64,000 nt of DNA, from the NCBI RefSeq assembly GCF_052180255.1, contig NZ_CP197466.1, positions 3,844,001 through 3,908,000 on the forward strand. The letters are read 5' to 3'. Positions 1 through 8,652 of this stretch are shown in pieces (position 1 is the stretch's first letter; the number at the start of each line of letters is the position of its first letter). A program made the translations under genes and the position numbers. Below the pieces are notes generated by a model. It worked only from the letters and a program-made list of their open reading frames with translations, was not told the DNA's origin and made no database searches. Origin of the DNA: Paenibacillus_AM sp052180255 (GTDB lineage Bacteria > Bacillota > Bacilli > Paenibacillales > NBRC-103111).

Positions 1-850
1 CTTTCTTTCTTCTCACGATAATTAATACAATCGCTACAATACAGATCAGAATCGCTACAAGCTGCGAAATACGAATGTTACCGCCATATGTCATCGCTCC
101 AGCTTCGAATACAAGCTGCATCGGTGACCACATTGCATCCATGATTGATGCTAACCATGTAGGCCCTGTAAAGGATAGAGAGTCCGTGCGTAAGCCTTCA
201 ATAAAGAATCGACCGATTGAGTACCAGATGAAGTAACTCATGAACAATTCACCGGCACGAAGGAAAGGTCGTCTGCGCAGCCAGAAAAGAATAAGAATCC
301 CGATCACATTCCACACCGATTCATATAAGAATGTCGGATGATGGAAGGCTCCATCGATATACATGTTATTCACAATCCAATCTGGTAAATGCAAGGTATG
401 ACGAAGGAAAGATTCCTCAACGGGTCCTCCATAAGCCTCCTGATTGACGAAGTTCCCCCAACGACCTATCAACTGTCCTGCAATCAGTCCTGGTGCACAT
501 ATATCGACAATTCGCCAGAAACTGTATCCTTTTGCTCGAAAATAAAAATAACCTGCGATAAGCGCACCAATCAGGGCACCGTAGATTGCAATTCCGCCCT
601 CCCAAACTGCAAATATACTTAATAGGTTATCTTTATAGTTGTCCCATTGAAAAGCCACATAATAAATCCGAGCGGCAATAATAGCCGAAGGTGCCGCAAT
701 AAGCAGCATATCCATGAAAAAGTCAGGATTGATTTTAAAACGTTTACCTTCTTGTATGGCTAATAATAATCCGATTAAAGCAGCCGCACCTAGAATCACT
801 CCATACCAGTGAATGGATATCGGCCCTATTGATAATGCAATCGGGTTCAT
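1..850 (-). CDS. lgt: Prolipoprotein diacylglyceryl transferase (partial, C-terminus cut by window edge)
   Basis: Transfers diacylglycerol from phosphatidylglycerol to the lipobox cysteine of prolipoproteins at the membrane. The reverse strand from the ATG at 850 gives an N-terminus MNPIALSIGPISIHWYG, then repeated hydrophobic segments. The Lgt signature is present, with a GRWGNFVNQEAYGG-type motif near residue 145 and an HPTFLYES motif near residue 190. About 283 codons are visible and the frame is still open at base 1, so only the extreme C-terminus is missing. It lies 39 bp downstream of hprK on the same strand, the hprK-lgt order known from B. subtilis, and is probably cotranscribed with it. 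The identification is firm. Confidence 0.95.
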   Translation of the reverse strand, partial: MNPIALSIGPISIHWYGVILGAAALIGLLLAIQEGKRFKINPDFFMDMLLIAAPSAIIAARIYYVAFQWDNYKDNLLSIFAVWEGGIAIYGALIGALIAGYFYFRAKGYSFWRIVDICAPGLIAGQLIGRWGNFVNQEAYGGPVEESFLRHTLHLPDWIVNNMYIDGAFHHPTFLYESVWNVIGILILFWLRRRPFLRAGELFMSYFIWYSIGRFFIEGLRTDSLSFTGPTWLASIMDAMWSPMQLVFEAGAMTYGGNIRISQLVAILICIVAIVLIIVRRKK

Positions 851-889
851 TCAATCCTTGCCTCCTAATTAACTTTTCAGATCCAAATC

Positions 890-1831
890 TTAATCCACGT
901 CTTCCATATCTTCTGAGATCGTTTCCGTCAATTTGTTCGTAAATTGCAGAGCCGCATTGTAACCCATTCGTTTCAAACGATAGTTCATCGCCGCAACTTC
1001 AACAATGACTGCAAGATTTCGACCTGGTCGAACAGGGATCGTCACGAGTGGAACATCCGTATCAATAATCTTCGTTGTTTCTTCATCTATTCCTAATCGG
1101 TCATACTGCTTGTCCTGCTGCCAGTTCTCTAGTCTCACCACAAGTGCAATTTTCTTTGCTGTACGAACCGCACCTGCGCCAAACAATGTCATCACATTGA
1201 TAATACCAACTCCACGAATTTCAAGGAGATGGCGAATTAACTCTGGTGCAGTCCCCGTTAATACTTTATCTGCGGTCTGGCGAATTTCGACCGCATCATC
1301 TGCAATTAGACGATGTCCTCTTTTGACTAACTCTAGTGCTGTTTCACTCTTACCAATCCCACTAGACCCCGTAATCAGCATACCAATACCGTATACATCT
1401 ACGAGTACCGCGTGGATTGTCGTACTTGGTGCCAGTTTATTTTCGAGGAGACCTGTGATTCTAGAAGCAAGAATAGTCGTCTGCATGTTGCTTCGCAATA
1501 CCGGTAACTTGTTCTTCTCCGCTTCCAATAACAATTCCTCTGCTACTTCTAACCCACGTGTAATAATAATGCACGGTGTATCCGGAGATTCACATAACAT
1601 ACGTGATCGTTCTCTACGCTCTTCTTCTGTGAGCGTTGCAAAAAACGTTACTTCTGTCTTTCCTAAAATTTGCACACGCTCATTCGGATGATAGTTAAAA
1701 TACCCTGCAATTTCCAAACCAGGTCTATATAAATCTGCAACCGTAATTAGGCGATTCACACCTTCTTTACCGCATACGATTTCTAAATGAAGCTGACTGA
1801 TCAAATCCGATACTTTTACTTTTTTAGACAT
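890..1831 (-). CDS. hprK: HPr kinase/phosphorylase
   Basis: Phosphorylates and dephosphorylates Ser46 of the PTS protein HPr, the sensor step of CcpA-dependent carbon catabolite control in the cytoplasm. The protein has 313 residues, normal for the family. The P-loop GSSGIGKS is at about residues 155-162, the acidic IADDAVEI segment at about 176-183, and the HPrK signature EIRGVGIIN at about 204-212. The N-terminal domain (1-130) is the usual regulatory fold. It heads a probable hprK-lgt operon with a candidate promoter upstream. The sugar-ABC ATPase gene msmX lies next upstream, so two carbon-uptake functions sit together. Confidence 0.97.
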   Translation of the reverse strand: MSKKVKVSDLISQLHLEIVCGKEGVNRLITVADLYRPGLEIAGYFNYHPNERVQILGKTEVTFFATLTEEERRERSRMLCESPDTPCIIITRGLEVAEELLLEAEKNKLPVLRSNMQTTILASRITGLLENKLAPSTTIHAVLVDVYGIGMLITGSSGIGKSETALELVKRGHRLIADDAVEIRQTADKVLTGTAPELIRHLLEIRGVGIINVMTLFGAGAVRTAKKIALVVRLENWQQDKQYDRLGIDEETTKIIDTDVPLVTIPVRPGRNLAVIVEVAAMNYRLKRMGYNAALQFTNKLTETISEDMEDVD

Positions 1832-1864
1832 CTGATATCGTTCCTTTCATGGTCCAATACTTCC

Positions 1865-1893
1865 ATCCTAATAGAATTAAGAATCGAAATCAA
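1865..1893 (-). promoter_or_regulatory. Candidate sigma-A promoter of hprK
   Basis: On the minus strand a -35 TTGATT (1888-1893) and a -10 TAGGAT (1865-1870) are separated by exactly 17 bp, about 35 bp upstream of the hprK start. It lies downstream of the msmX terminator, as expected for an independent unit. Each hexamer has two mismatches to consensus, so this is tentative. Confidence 0.4.
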
Positions 1894-1936
1894 CATACAA
1901 AGCCGCGAGGATCACCAAATCATAGAATATACAAAA

Positions 1937-1966
1937 GAACCTAGGGGCATATTTGCCACTAGGTTC
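1937..1966 (-). terminator. Intrinsic terminator after msmX
   Basis: A near-perfect inverted repeat (arms GAACCTAG and CTAGGTTC, extended inward by GGCA/TGCC) is followed on the minus strand by a short T run at 1933-1936. It lies about 18 bp downstream of the msmX stop codon and separates msmX from hprK. Confidence 0.75.
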
Positions 1967-1983
1967 TCATTACCTAAAAGAGA

Positions 1984-3108
1984 TTAGGCATTGTATAAAA
2001 TTGAGCTTGTCGTTTCTTTATCGAAGAAATGCGCTTTGTTCATATCAAGAGCAAGCTTCGCGTTTGTTCCTTCTTTAAGCGTAGAACGACCGTCTACACG
2101 AGCAATGATCGTGCCGTTACCTAGACCATTTAGGTATAAGTACATTTCGTGACCAAGGTTCTCAGAAACCTCGATTACTGCGTTTACAATTGTATTCGGG
2201 GAAGCTTCCATAAATACTGGCTCATCATGGAAATCTTCTGGACGAAGACCAAGAACAACTTCTTTATTTGCATAGCCTTTATCACGAAGAATTTGCGCTT
2301 TACCTGCTGGAATTTCTACGTTCACATTGCCAGAGGAGAAGTAAAGAGCGCCGCCTTTATCAACTAGAGAACCTGTAATAAAGTTCATGGAAGGCGATCC
2401 GATAAAACCAGCTACGAACATGTTCGAAGGTGTGTTGTAAATAACTTCTGGGGAAGCCGCTTGTTGGATAATACCTTTATCCATAACAACGATTCTGTCA
2501 CCCATTGTCATCGCTTCGATTTGGTCATGCGTTACGTAGATGATTGTTGTTTGAAGACGCTTGTGCAACTTCGCGATCTCAGCACGCATGTGAACACGCA
2601 GCTTAGCATCAAGGTTGGAAAGAGGCTCATCCATCAAGAATACTTGCGGCTCACGAACGATAGCACGTCCTAAAGCAACACGTTGACGTTGACCACCGGA
2701 AAGTGCTTTCGGCTTACGATCAAGCAAATGTTCAATATCTAGAATTTTAGCTGCATCACGAACACGTTTGTCGATGTCAGCTTTTTTGAATTTACGTAAT
2801 TTCAAACCGAACGCCATATTTTCATAAACGTTCATATGTGGGTACAAGGCATAGGATTGGAATACCATCGCAATATCGCGGTCTTTTGGTGCCACGTCAT
2901 TTACAAGACGATCGCCAATGTATAATTCACCTTCAGAAATTTCCTCAAGTCCTGCAATCATACGAAGAGTTGTTGATTTACCGCAACCTGATGCTCCTAC
3001 AAGAACAACGAATTCCTTGTCTTGAATATCTAAGTGAAAGTCTTTAACTGTTGCTTCATCATTTCCGGAATATTTCTTTACGATATGGTTTAAACGTACG
3101 CCTGCCAT
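1984..3108 (-). CDS. msmX: Sugar ABC transporter ATP-binding protein (MsmX/UgpC type)
   Basis: Energises carbohydrate ABC importers on the cytoplasmic face, typically as a shared ATPase for several sugar permeases. The 374-residue product has Walker A GASGCGKST, the Q-loop, the signature LSGGQRQRVALGRA, Walker B VFLMDEPLSNLDA and the switch His in VTHDQ. It is followed by the C-terminal TOBE/OB regulatory domain of the MalK/UgpC/MsmX family (about 235-374). The ATG at 3108 was chosen because GAGGGGGA sits at good distance upstream; an in-frame TTG 18 bp earlier has no such site. No permease genes are adjacent, which fits a multi-system ATPase. UgpC is an equally valid family name. Confidence 0.93.
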   Translation of the reverse strand: MAGVRLNHIVKKYSGNDEATVKDFHLDIQDKEFVVLVGASGCGKSTTLRMIAGLEEISEGELYIGDRLVNDVAPKDRDIAMVFQSYALYPHMNVYENMAFGLKLRKFKKADIDKRVRDAAKILDIEHLLDRKPKALSGGQRQRVALGRAIVREPQVFLMDEPLSNLDAKLRVHMRAEIAKLHKRLQTTIIYVTHDQIEAMTMGDRIVVMDKGIIQQAASPEVIYNTPSNMFVAGFIGSPSMNFITGSLVDKGGALYFSSGNVNVEIPAGKAQILRDKGYANKEVVLGLRPEDFHDEPVFMEASPNTIVNAVIEVSENLGHEMYLYLNGLGNGTIIARVDGRSTLKEGTNAKLALDMNKAHFFDKETTSSILYNA

Positions 3109-3159
3109 TATGCTCTTCCCCCTCAAATTTCTAGTAAATTAAGTACAATTTCATCTTAG

Positions 3160-3173
3160 CGTAAACGTATTCA
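3160..3173 (-). promoter_or_regulatory. Possible catabolite-responsive element upstream of msmX
   Basis: The minus strand reads TGAATACGTTTACG, matching the Bacillus CcpA cre pattern TGWAARCGYTWNCW at 12 of 14 positions. It lies about 52 bp upstream of the msmX start. This is inferred from one imperfect match and may be chance. Confidence 0.3.
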
Positions 3174-3200
3174 TATGACTATGCACAAAGCCTACAAAAT

Positions 3201-4295
3201 TTAGCGCCTCCTTTTGTTCACTTTGTACAAAGCCATGCACATTTTCACCAAAACAGCGTCACTGAAGGTTCGAACATCCAGCCCAACCTCCTGTTTAAAC
3301 TTATCCAGCCGATAAAGAAGCGTATTTCGATGAATGTATAACTTCTTAGCAGTCTCGCTTACATTACAATCCATGACAAAAAACTGCTCCAATGTCGACA
3401 ATGTTTCACTATCTAATACACTTTCATTCCCTTTCAAAACATCATGCAGAAAGGTTGATTTCTGCTCGTCTGAAAGCTGGAACATCATCGCTTCAAAATG
3501 CAGCTGCCATGACATATGCACACGATTCATTCCATGAAAGGTACGTCCAACCGTTATCGTCTCACGCAATTTATGAATGGAAGCAATTAGTTCCACATCA
3601 GGGATACATGGGTATGCGATCGCAATACTACATTCAAGCCCCCACTCTGCTTCCAACATTTCATGCAACCCCGACCCGATATCCGAAAGTTCTTCCTCAA
3701 TTGTTCCTGACCCTTCCGTTAGTTCATTGCCTTTGCTTGCAAGAAGCTCTTCGGATGCAAGAATAAGCCATTCCTTTTCCAGTAATGGCAATAATATAAT
3801 TTCCCCGCTAAAGAATGAATCTAACAACTTTTGAAAAGAATGATGTGTCACTTCTTGTGACGTGTTATCCATACTTAACAGCAATGGAATACGATTTTCT
3901 TGTAATTGAAGGGGGATGATCAAAGAATTCGGCATCTCAGCTTGATGCGATCCCTTTTTCAATTGATCCAACACCCATATTTGCAGTTCATTTATAACTT
4001 GCTCTTCTGTCTTGACCCTGCTTGCCTGCTCAATGGCAGAAGAATTGTTAATACGCCGTATCATGAGTTCAATTAATGCTCGTTCAGTATGCGATAAGGT
4101 TGTCCCTCGTACAGTTAGCACTAAAATTTCATCCCCATGATGTTCCAGAAAAAACAACTCATTTTCGGCTGTATCGATATTATCATTATTTTTTTGGTCG
4201 CCATACATTTCCCAGTTAAACTTTGTTAATAACTCAAGCCCAACTGACCGTTCCAAAATCGTCTCCAATTGTTCCCTTATCTGTTCCCAGTTCAT
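3201..4295 (-). CDS. PucR/CdaR-family transcriptional regulator
   Basis: A cytoplasmic DNA-binding regulator of 364 residues. The C-terminal 60 residues carry the PucR-type helix-turn-helix: a FFVMDCNVSETAKKLYIHRN-like stretch followed by TLLYRLDKFKQEVGLD, the segment shared by CdaR, PucR and other carbon or nitrogen regulators. The N-terminal part (1-300) is poorly conserved and shows no recognisable sensor domain. The ATG at 4295 has AAGGAG 8 bp upstream. The gene stands alone between msmX and tagO on the same strand. A regulatory link to the neighbouring sugar ATPase gene is possible but unproven; the ligand is unknown. Confidence 0.8.
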   Translation of the reverse strand: MNWEQIREQLETILERSVGLELLTKFNWEMYGDQKNNDNIDTAENELFFLEHHGDEILVLTVRGTTLSHTERALIELMIRRINNSSAIEQASRVKTEEQVINELQIWVLDQLKKGSHQAEMPNSLIIPLQLQENRIPLLLSMDNTSQEVTHHSFQKLLDSFFSGEIILLPLLEKEWLILASEELLASKGNELTEGSGTIEEELSDIGSGLHEMLEAEWGLECSIAIAYPCIPDVELIASIHKLRETITVGRTFHGMNRVHMSWQLHFEAMMFQLSDEQKSTFLHDVLKGNESVLDSETLSTLEQFFVMDCNVSETAKKLYIHRNTLLYRLDKFKQEVGLDVRTFSDAVLVKMCMALYKVNKRRR

Positions 4296-4385
4296 AGGGC
4301 CACTCCTTGCTTGTGATCGACTTTTTCATATTTTATCACGTTAACCAAGGGATGGACAGTGAATGCCGTTATTGCATCTGGGAAC

Positions 4386-5333
4386 TTATCTCTTGAGGAG
4401 TACGATGATGATGGATAGCAGAGCAAATACGATTCCAATCAAATATAAAAAAGATACCGTTTGCCGCTGATTTAATCCCCACTTCATTAAGCTGTGATGT
4501 GTATGAAGTTTGTCAGCTTTATGCAATCCTTGTCCTTTAAGAAGACGCCGCATAAACACAATCACCGTATCTAGAATCGGGACGCCTAAAGCCAATACGG
4601 GTACAAATATGGACAAGATAGTTGCACTTTTATAGGCCCCATCTATTCCGATTACGGCAATGGAATAACCTAAAAAAACTGCACCTGCATCCCCCATGAA
4701 TATTTTGGCCGGATAGAAATTGTACGTTAAAAAAGCAAGGCAAGATCCCACTAATACCCCTGCTAACATCGCTAATAGCGGCTCATTCATTAAGGCTGCA
4801 ATAATAAATAAGGTAAAAGATGAGATCGTCACAATACCTGAAGCAAGGCCGTCAACCCCATCAATAAAATTAATCATATTCGTAATTGCGAATACCCATA
4901 TCACCGTAGTTAACCATGCTAACCACTGTGGGAAAATAATCATTTCGTCTAACTTCCAATTGGACATGCCTGTGATTTCAATTCCATACCAGATTGGTAC
5001 CGTCGATACGACACCATAGATGATAAGGCGTGGCCATACAGGAAAATCCTTACCTTTTGTCTTAAACCAATCATCTAAGAGGCCTGTCAGCATTAAGATC
5101 GTGCCACCCAGCATGATCGCCTGAGCGGCTGGGTATGATCGAATAAAAATAAGGATGGAAGCCATACAGCCTAAATAGATCGCGACACCACCCATAAGTG
5201 GGATCGGATCATTATGAATCTTACGCTTTGAAGGGCGATCCACGAATCCGATATGCATCGCATACTTCTGAAGCAAAGGCACGATTAAGAAGACAATTGT
5301 AAATGAAACAAACAATGGGAAAATCATATGCAT
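4386..5333 (-). CDS. tagO: Undecaprenyl-phosphate N-acetylglucosaminyl 1-phosphate transferase (TagO/WecA, MraY family)
   Basis: Transfers GlcNAc-1-phosphate from UDP-GlcNAc to undecaprenyl phosphate, the first step for wall teichoic acid or other lipid-linked envelope polymers. About ten hydrophobic segments are visible. The family motifs are present: DRPSKRKIHNDPIPLMGG at the first cytoplasmic loop, LDDWF, the catalytic NMINFIDGVDGLA and MGDAGAVFLGY, and the HTHHSLM-type His motif near the C-terminus. The frame extends further upstream, but the ATG at 5333 has AAAGGAG 10 bp before it and begins MHMIFPLF directly ahead of the first membrane helix, giving 315 residues. It is divergent from the plus-strand operon at 5489. 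Confidence 0.88.
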   Translation of the reverse strand: MHMIFPLFVSFTIVFLIVPLLQKYAMHIGFVDRPSKRKIHNDPIPLMGGVAIYLGCMASILIFIRSYPAAQAIMLGGTILMLTGLLDDWFKTKGKDFPVWPRLIIYGVVSTVPIWYGIEITGMSNWKLDEMIIFPQWLAWLTTVIWVFAITNMINFIDGVDGLASGIVTISSFTLFIIAALMNEPLLAMLAGVLVGSCLAFLTYNFYPAKIFMGDAGAVFLGYSIAVIGIDGAYKSATILSIFVPVLALGVPILDTVIVFMRRLLKGQGLHKADKLHTHHSLMKWGLNQRQTVSFLYLIGIVFALLSIIIVLLKR

Positions 5334-5488
5334 CGCTTCCGAACTCCTTTCTGCCGCGAAGGGAATGCAAGAAGTAGGTTTTCCTAAACAAAAAACCTCC
5401 ATACAAAATGAAGAGTTGGAAATATTTAAAGCAATAATTGGAGATAAATAGAAATAGCACAATTATACATGTTAAAGGAGTGATGATA

Positions 5489-5881
5489 TTGGTTTGGGAT
5501 CATTGGCAGCTCGCACGTTGTATTGTTCTTTTTGTTGCGATTGCCTATTTGCTCATCGGCATTCAAGTAACGATGTCACATTATCGGCAGAACTTCTATC
5601 GCAGAGTCATGTGGGCACCGGTATTGTCCTCCCCGATCTATTTTATCGTCGGACTGTTTCTAGCCTTACTGGGTCCAATGTGGTTACTGCATACTTTTCA
5701 CGTTTTAATGTGGATAGCTTTACTAAGTGGAATTGTAGGCTTTTATTATCATTTTCGCGGTGTAGGGCTCAGAATTGGTGGATATGCGCTACGAAACTTT
5801 CTAGTAGGTCCACCTATTATGATGCCCTTAATGTATGCCGCGATGGGTGCACTTGGCCTTCTGGCCGTATATTGGAGATGA
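5489..5881 (+). CDS. Small four-helix membrane protein of unknown function
   Basis: I do not recognise this family. The 130-residue product has four hydrophobic segments at about residues 9-27, 46-66, 70-88 and 108-128, with basic residues in the first loop (HYRQNFYRR). The SD AAAGGAG at 5474-5480 is 8 bp from the TTG at 5489 and only 2 bp from the ATG at 5483, so I favour the TTG. It ends 4 bp before the gene for gluconate 2-dehydrogenase subunit 3, in the same direction, and is followed by the GMC oxidoreductase gene. This suggests a membrane partner or anchor for that enzyme, but nothing in the sequence (no CXXCH, no haem ligand pattern) proves it. Confidence 0.7.
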   Translation: MVWDHWQLARCIVLFVAIAYLLIGIQVTMSHYRQNFYRRVMWAPVLSSPIYFIVGLFLALLGPMWLLHTFHVLMWIALLSGIVGFYYHFRGVGLRIGGYALRNFLVGPPIMMPLMYAAMGALGLLAVYWR

Positions 5882-5885
5882 TGAT

Positions 5886-6488
5886 ATGGTAAAAAATAAC
5901 GAAATACATTACCCCATGTATGATGTCATGTCACAGCAGCAGCATTGGGACGAGCATACACGTTCAATCGTCACATCTAGACTGCTAAGGGAAGATCAGT
6001 TTCATTTTCTAAATCTCATTGAGATCGAAGTACTACGTGCCTGGTGCTCGCGCTTAATGGACGATGATCGAAGTGACATCATAACGTACATTTTAGGTCA
6101 TATTGATCGATCACTATTTGAAAATAAAGGAGAAGGACAACGAAAAGCACATGTTCCTCCGGCTCCTATATTAATTCGCACAGGTTTAAATGATGTAGAA
6201 GATTTATCTCTGTCTCTTCATAGCAAGCATTTCTGGGAAATATCAACTGAGATCCAGCAAAACTTGATGAATGACATTAGTGAAGGCAAAGGTCAGCAAG
6301 GAGATGAGCACATGCGTGTCCCTCCCAAAGAATTCTTCCAGAAATTATTAATATGGACTGTTGAAGCTTATTACTCCCACCCTAAAGTATGGTCTGAGAT
6401 CGGTTATGGGGGACCTGCCTATCCACGCGGGTACGTTAGACTCAGCCATGGCCAGGCTGATCCTTGGGAGGCAACGCGTAAGCCATGA
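5886..6488 (+). CDS. Gluconate 2-dehydrogenase subunit 3 family protein
   Basis: This 200-residue protein resembles the small subunit that accompanies membrane-bound GMC-type sugar-acid dehydrogenases. Recognisable features are the N-terminal LNLIEIEVLRAWCSRLMDDD region and the C-terminal KLLIWTVEAYYSHPKVW segment followed by GYGGPAYPRGYVRL, typical of the family. No Tat or Sec signal peptide is visible, unlike proteobacterial versions, so the complex probably faces the cytoplasm. The ATG at 5886 is preceded by a GGAG-type site. Its stop overlaps the start of the GMC oxidoreductase gene by 4 bp (ATGA), a sign of translational coupling and of joint function. Confidence 0.82.
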   Translation: MVKNNEIHYPMYDVMSQQQHWDEHTRSIVTSRLLREDQFHFLNLIEIEVLRAWCSRLMDDDRSDIITYILGHIDRSLFENKGEGQRKAHVPPAPILIRTGLNDVEDLSLSLHSKHFWEISTEIQQNLMNDISEGKGQQGDEHMRVPPKEFFQKLLIWTVEAYYSHPKVWSEIGYGGPAYPRGYVRLSHGQADPWEATRKP

Positions 6489-8059
6489 ATTGGAGATATG
6501 AGAATGAAGAAGTTGATATCGTCATCGTTGGAGCTGGAGCTGCAGGTGGTGTACTAGCCAAAGAGCTTAGTGAAATGGGTATGAGTGTCGTTCTATTAGA
6601 AGCTGGTCCAATGCGTGATCCCCAGCATGATTTTGCAAGTGATGAACTCGCTATGCAAACTTTAGGTTGGCAAGAAACTAGAATAGTAGATGGACAACAT
6701 CCGTTAACGATGGGGCATAATAACAGTGGATATGGGGTTGGCGGAGGAACACAGCATTTTACTGGTGTATTTTTACGTTTCCATGAATCGGATTTCAAAA
6801 CACGTTCTATTGACGGCGTAGGTGAAAATTGGCCCATCCATTATAAAGATTTAGAGCCCTACTATGCCAAAATAGAAAAAGAGGTCGGAGTAGCAGGCCC
6901 TCGTCATTTTCCTTGGGGAAATTTCCAAGGGCCCTATCCTTTACCTGAACGTGACTTCTTAAGTCCGAATGCGGATATGTTTCGACGTGGCTGCGATAAG
7001 CTTCAGATTCAATCTGTTGTCTCCCCACTAGCCATTCTGACTGCTCCTTATGAAGGAAGACCTCCCTGCATTAATCGAGGATTCTGCAATCAAGGTTGTA
7101 TGCCCAATTCCAAATTCAGTACATTAATTGTACACATTCCTAAGGCAATCAAAGCTGGCGCCGTTTTACTTACGGAATGTATGGTCAATCAGGTGCAAGT
7201 CGGAGCAGACGGTTTAGCGAAAGGTGTCGTATTTATTCATAATGGGATTGAGTATGCACAAAAAGCAAAGCTTGTTATTCTTTCTGCTTATGCGGTAGAG
7301 ACACCTCGTCTATTATTGAATTCTGCAACTTCGCAATTTCCTAATGGATTAGCAAATAGCTCGGGGTGGGTAGGGAAAGCAATTATGACTCACAGTTCTC
7401 ATGATGTATATGGAGAGTTTCAAGATGAGATTCGGTTATACAAGGGTACTCCCGTACTTGCTACAACACAGGATTTCTATGAGACCGATACGATTCGATC
7501 ATATGCTAGAGGTTATACCCTGCATTCGCATGGAGCTCGCCCCGTATCCGCAGCAAAGGGAATTATGGAGTCTGACAGCCAGTTTCTATGGGGAAGTAAA
7601 TTACGTGATGCGATGTTTAATTATAACTTTTATGGACGAATCACGATGGTTGGAGAAGTGCTCCCGGATGCGAATAACAGAGTCACAATTAGCGATGAGA
7701 AGGATAAGTTCGGAATTCCTCGTGCTAATGTCTCGTTCAGCTATGGTGAAAATGATTTACGTTTAATTGATCATGCTGTAGAAAATATGAAGTCCATCAT
7801 TCGTGCAGCCGAAGGAACGGTTAAATATGTCGTACCCGACACCGCACATCTGATGGGTGGCTGCCGTATGGGAGATGACCCTAGTACATCAGTTGTGAAT
7901 TCTTATGGACAAACGCATGACATTCCAAATTTGTTCATTTGTGATGCCAGCATCTTCGTCACATCCAGTGGAGGAAATCCGACGAATACCGTGATGGCTC
8001 TAGCTGCAAGATCAGCAGATTTCATTATTGAGCAAGCAAGTAAGCAGGAGCTTGGCTAG
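6485..8059 (+). CDS. GMC-family FAD-dependent oxidoreductase
   Basis: Probable catalytic subunit of a gluconate 2-dehydrogenase-like enzyme that oxidises a sugar, sugar acid or alcohol using FAD. The 524-residue product has the N-terminal dinucleotide-binding motif GAGAAGG at about residues 16-22 followed by VVLLEAGP. The mid-protein substrate-domain Cys-rich stretch CINRGFCNQGCMPNSK is at about 198-213. The C-terminal GMC domain contains HLMGGCRMG (catalytic His region), CDASIF and NPTNTVMALAAR. No signal peptide is seen. It overlaps subunit 3 by 4 bp and is the last gene of the three-gene operon. No cytochrome c gene is adjacent, so the electron acceptor is unknown. Confidence 0.88.
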   Translation: MNWRYENEEVDIVIVGAGAAGGVLAKELSEMGMSVVLLEAGPMRDPQHDFASDELAMQTLGWQETRIVDGQHPLTMGHNNSGYGVGGGTQHFTGVFLRFHESDFKTRSIDGVGENWPIHYKDLEPYYAKIEKEVGVAGPRHFPWGNFQGPYPLPERDFLSPNADMFRRGCDKLQIQSVVSPLAILTAPYEGRPPCINRGFCNQGCMPNSKFSTLIVHIPKAIKAGAVLLTECMVNQVQVGADGLAKGVVFIHNGIEYAQKAKLVILSAYAVETPRLLLNSATSQFPNGLANSSGWVGKAIMTHSSHDVYGEFQDEIRLYKGTPVLATTQDFYETDTIRSYARGYTLHSHGARPVSAAKGIMESDSQFLWGSKLRDAMFNYNFYGRITMVGEVLPDANNRVTISDEKDKFGIPRANVSFSYGENDLRLIDHAVENMKSIIRAAEGTVKYVVPDTAHLMGGCRMGDDPSTSVVNSYGQTHDIPNLFICDASIFVTSSGGNPTNTVMALAARSADFIIEQASKQELG

Positions 8060-8141
8060 ACGACAGCCTTCTCCTGTCCTGAACCAATTCTTCTGCTGTT
8101 AAATCATTCACATATAGCTTATAAACTTCATCCAGATTCAC
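8025..8141 (-). other. Possible 38-codon ORF antisense to the GMC gene end (doubtful)
   Basis: The interval 8060-8269 between the GMC gene and the YqgV-like gene has no clear gene. On the minus strand a GTG at 8141 preceded by AAAGGGGGG opens a 38-codon frame (starting VNLDEVYKLYVNDLTAEELV) that runs into the GMC 3' end. The frame also stays open upstream of the GTG for about 24 codons without a start. It could be a degenerate gene end, a small protein or chance. I do not recognise it. Confidence 0.15.
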
Positions 8142-8269
8142 CTTGCCCCCCTTTAACTCTATCCACGATTTAGTCCCATATAAAGTTGCAGTATTATAGA
8201 AAAAAGTATGTTAGATTATAGTTCGTACTGTTTTTATAGACTGAGAATGAATGAGGAGGTATTTCTTAC

Positions 8270-8599
8270 ATGGCAATCGCAGAGGTTACTATTATCCCAA
8301 TCGGTACTGGCACAACAAGCCTAAGCTCATATGTTGCTGATATGCAAAGGACTCTGTCTGAACAAACAGGAATCACTTACCAGCTTACACCGATGAGTAC
8401 AATCATTGAGGGCCCGTTAGAGCGTTTATTAGAGGTAATCGGAGTTCTTCATGAAGGGTGCTTCGTCAGTGGCGCTGCGCGTGTCTCTACCTCAGTAAAA
8501 ATCGATGATCGTAGAGATAAGGCGGCATCTTGTGAACAAAAAATGCAGTCCGTCAACCAGAAGATGCAATTAAAGACCGATCCCATTTCCAACATTTAA
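8270..8599 (+). CDS. MTH1187/YqgV-family thiamine-binding protein
   Basis: A 109-residue protein of the MTH1187/YqgV (UPF0045, DUF77) family, small ferredoxin-fold proteins reported to bind thiamine-type ligands. The signature is at the N-terminus: AEVTIIPIGTGTTSLSSYV, then YQLTPMSTIIEG, a fixed order in the family. The last 20 residues are hydrophilic and not conserved. The ATG at 8270 has GAGGAGGT 9 bp upstream. No TPP riboswitch is visible in the short upstream region. It is monocistronic and converges on the tRNA cluster, sharing the hairpin at 8653-8679 as a two-way terminator. Confidence 0.85.
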   Translation: MAIAEVTIIPIGTGTTSLSSYVADMQRTLSEQTGITYQLTPMSTIIEGPLERLLEVIGVLHEGCFVSGAARVSTSVKIDDRRDKAASCEQKMQSVNQKMQLKTDPISNI

Positions 8600-8652
8600 A
8601 CCATCAGTAACAGCGTAAATCTATCGCACAGCACTTGTCTTTTTAAAAACAA

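Noticed and set aside
1005..1691. A 228-codon plus-strand frame opposite hprK
   Set aside because: The minus strand encodes an intact HPr kinase with all motifs; the opposite frame has no ribosome site or recognisable features.
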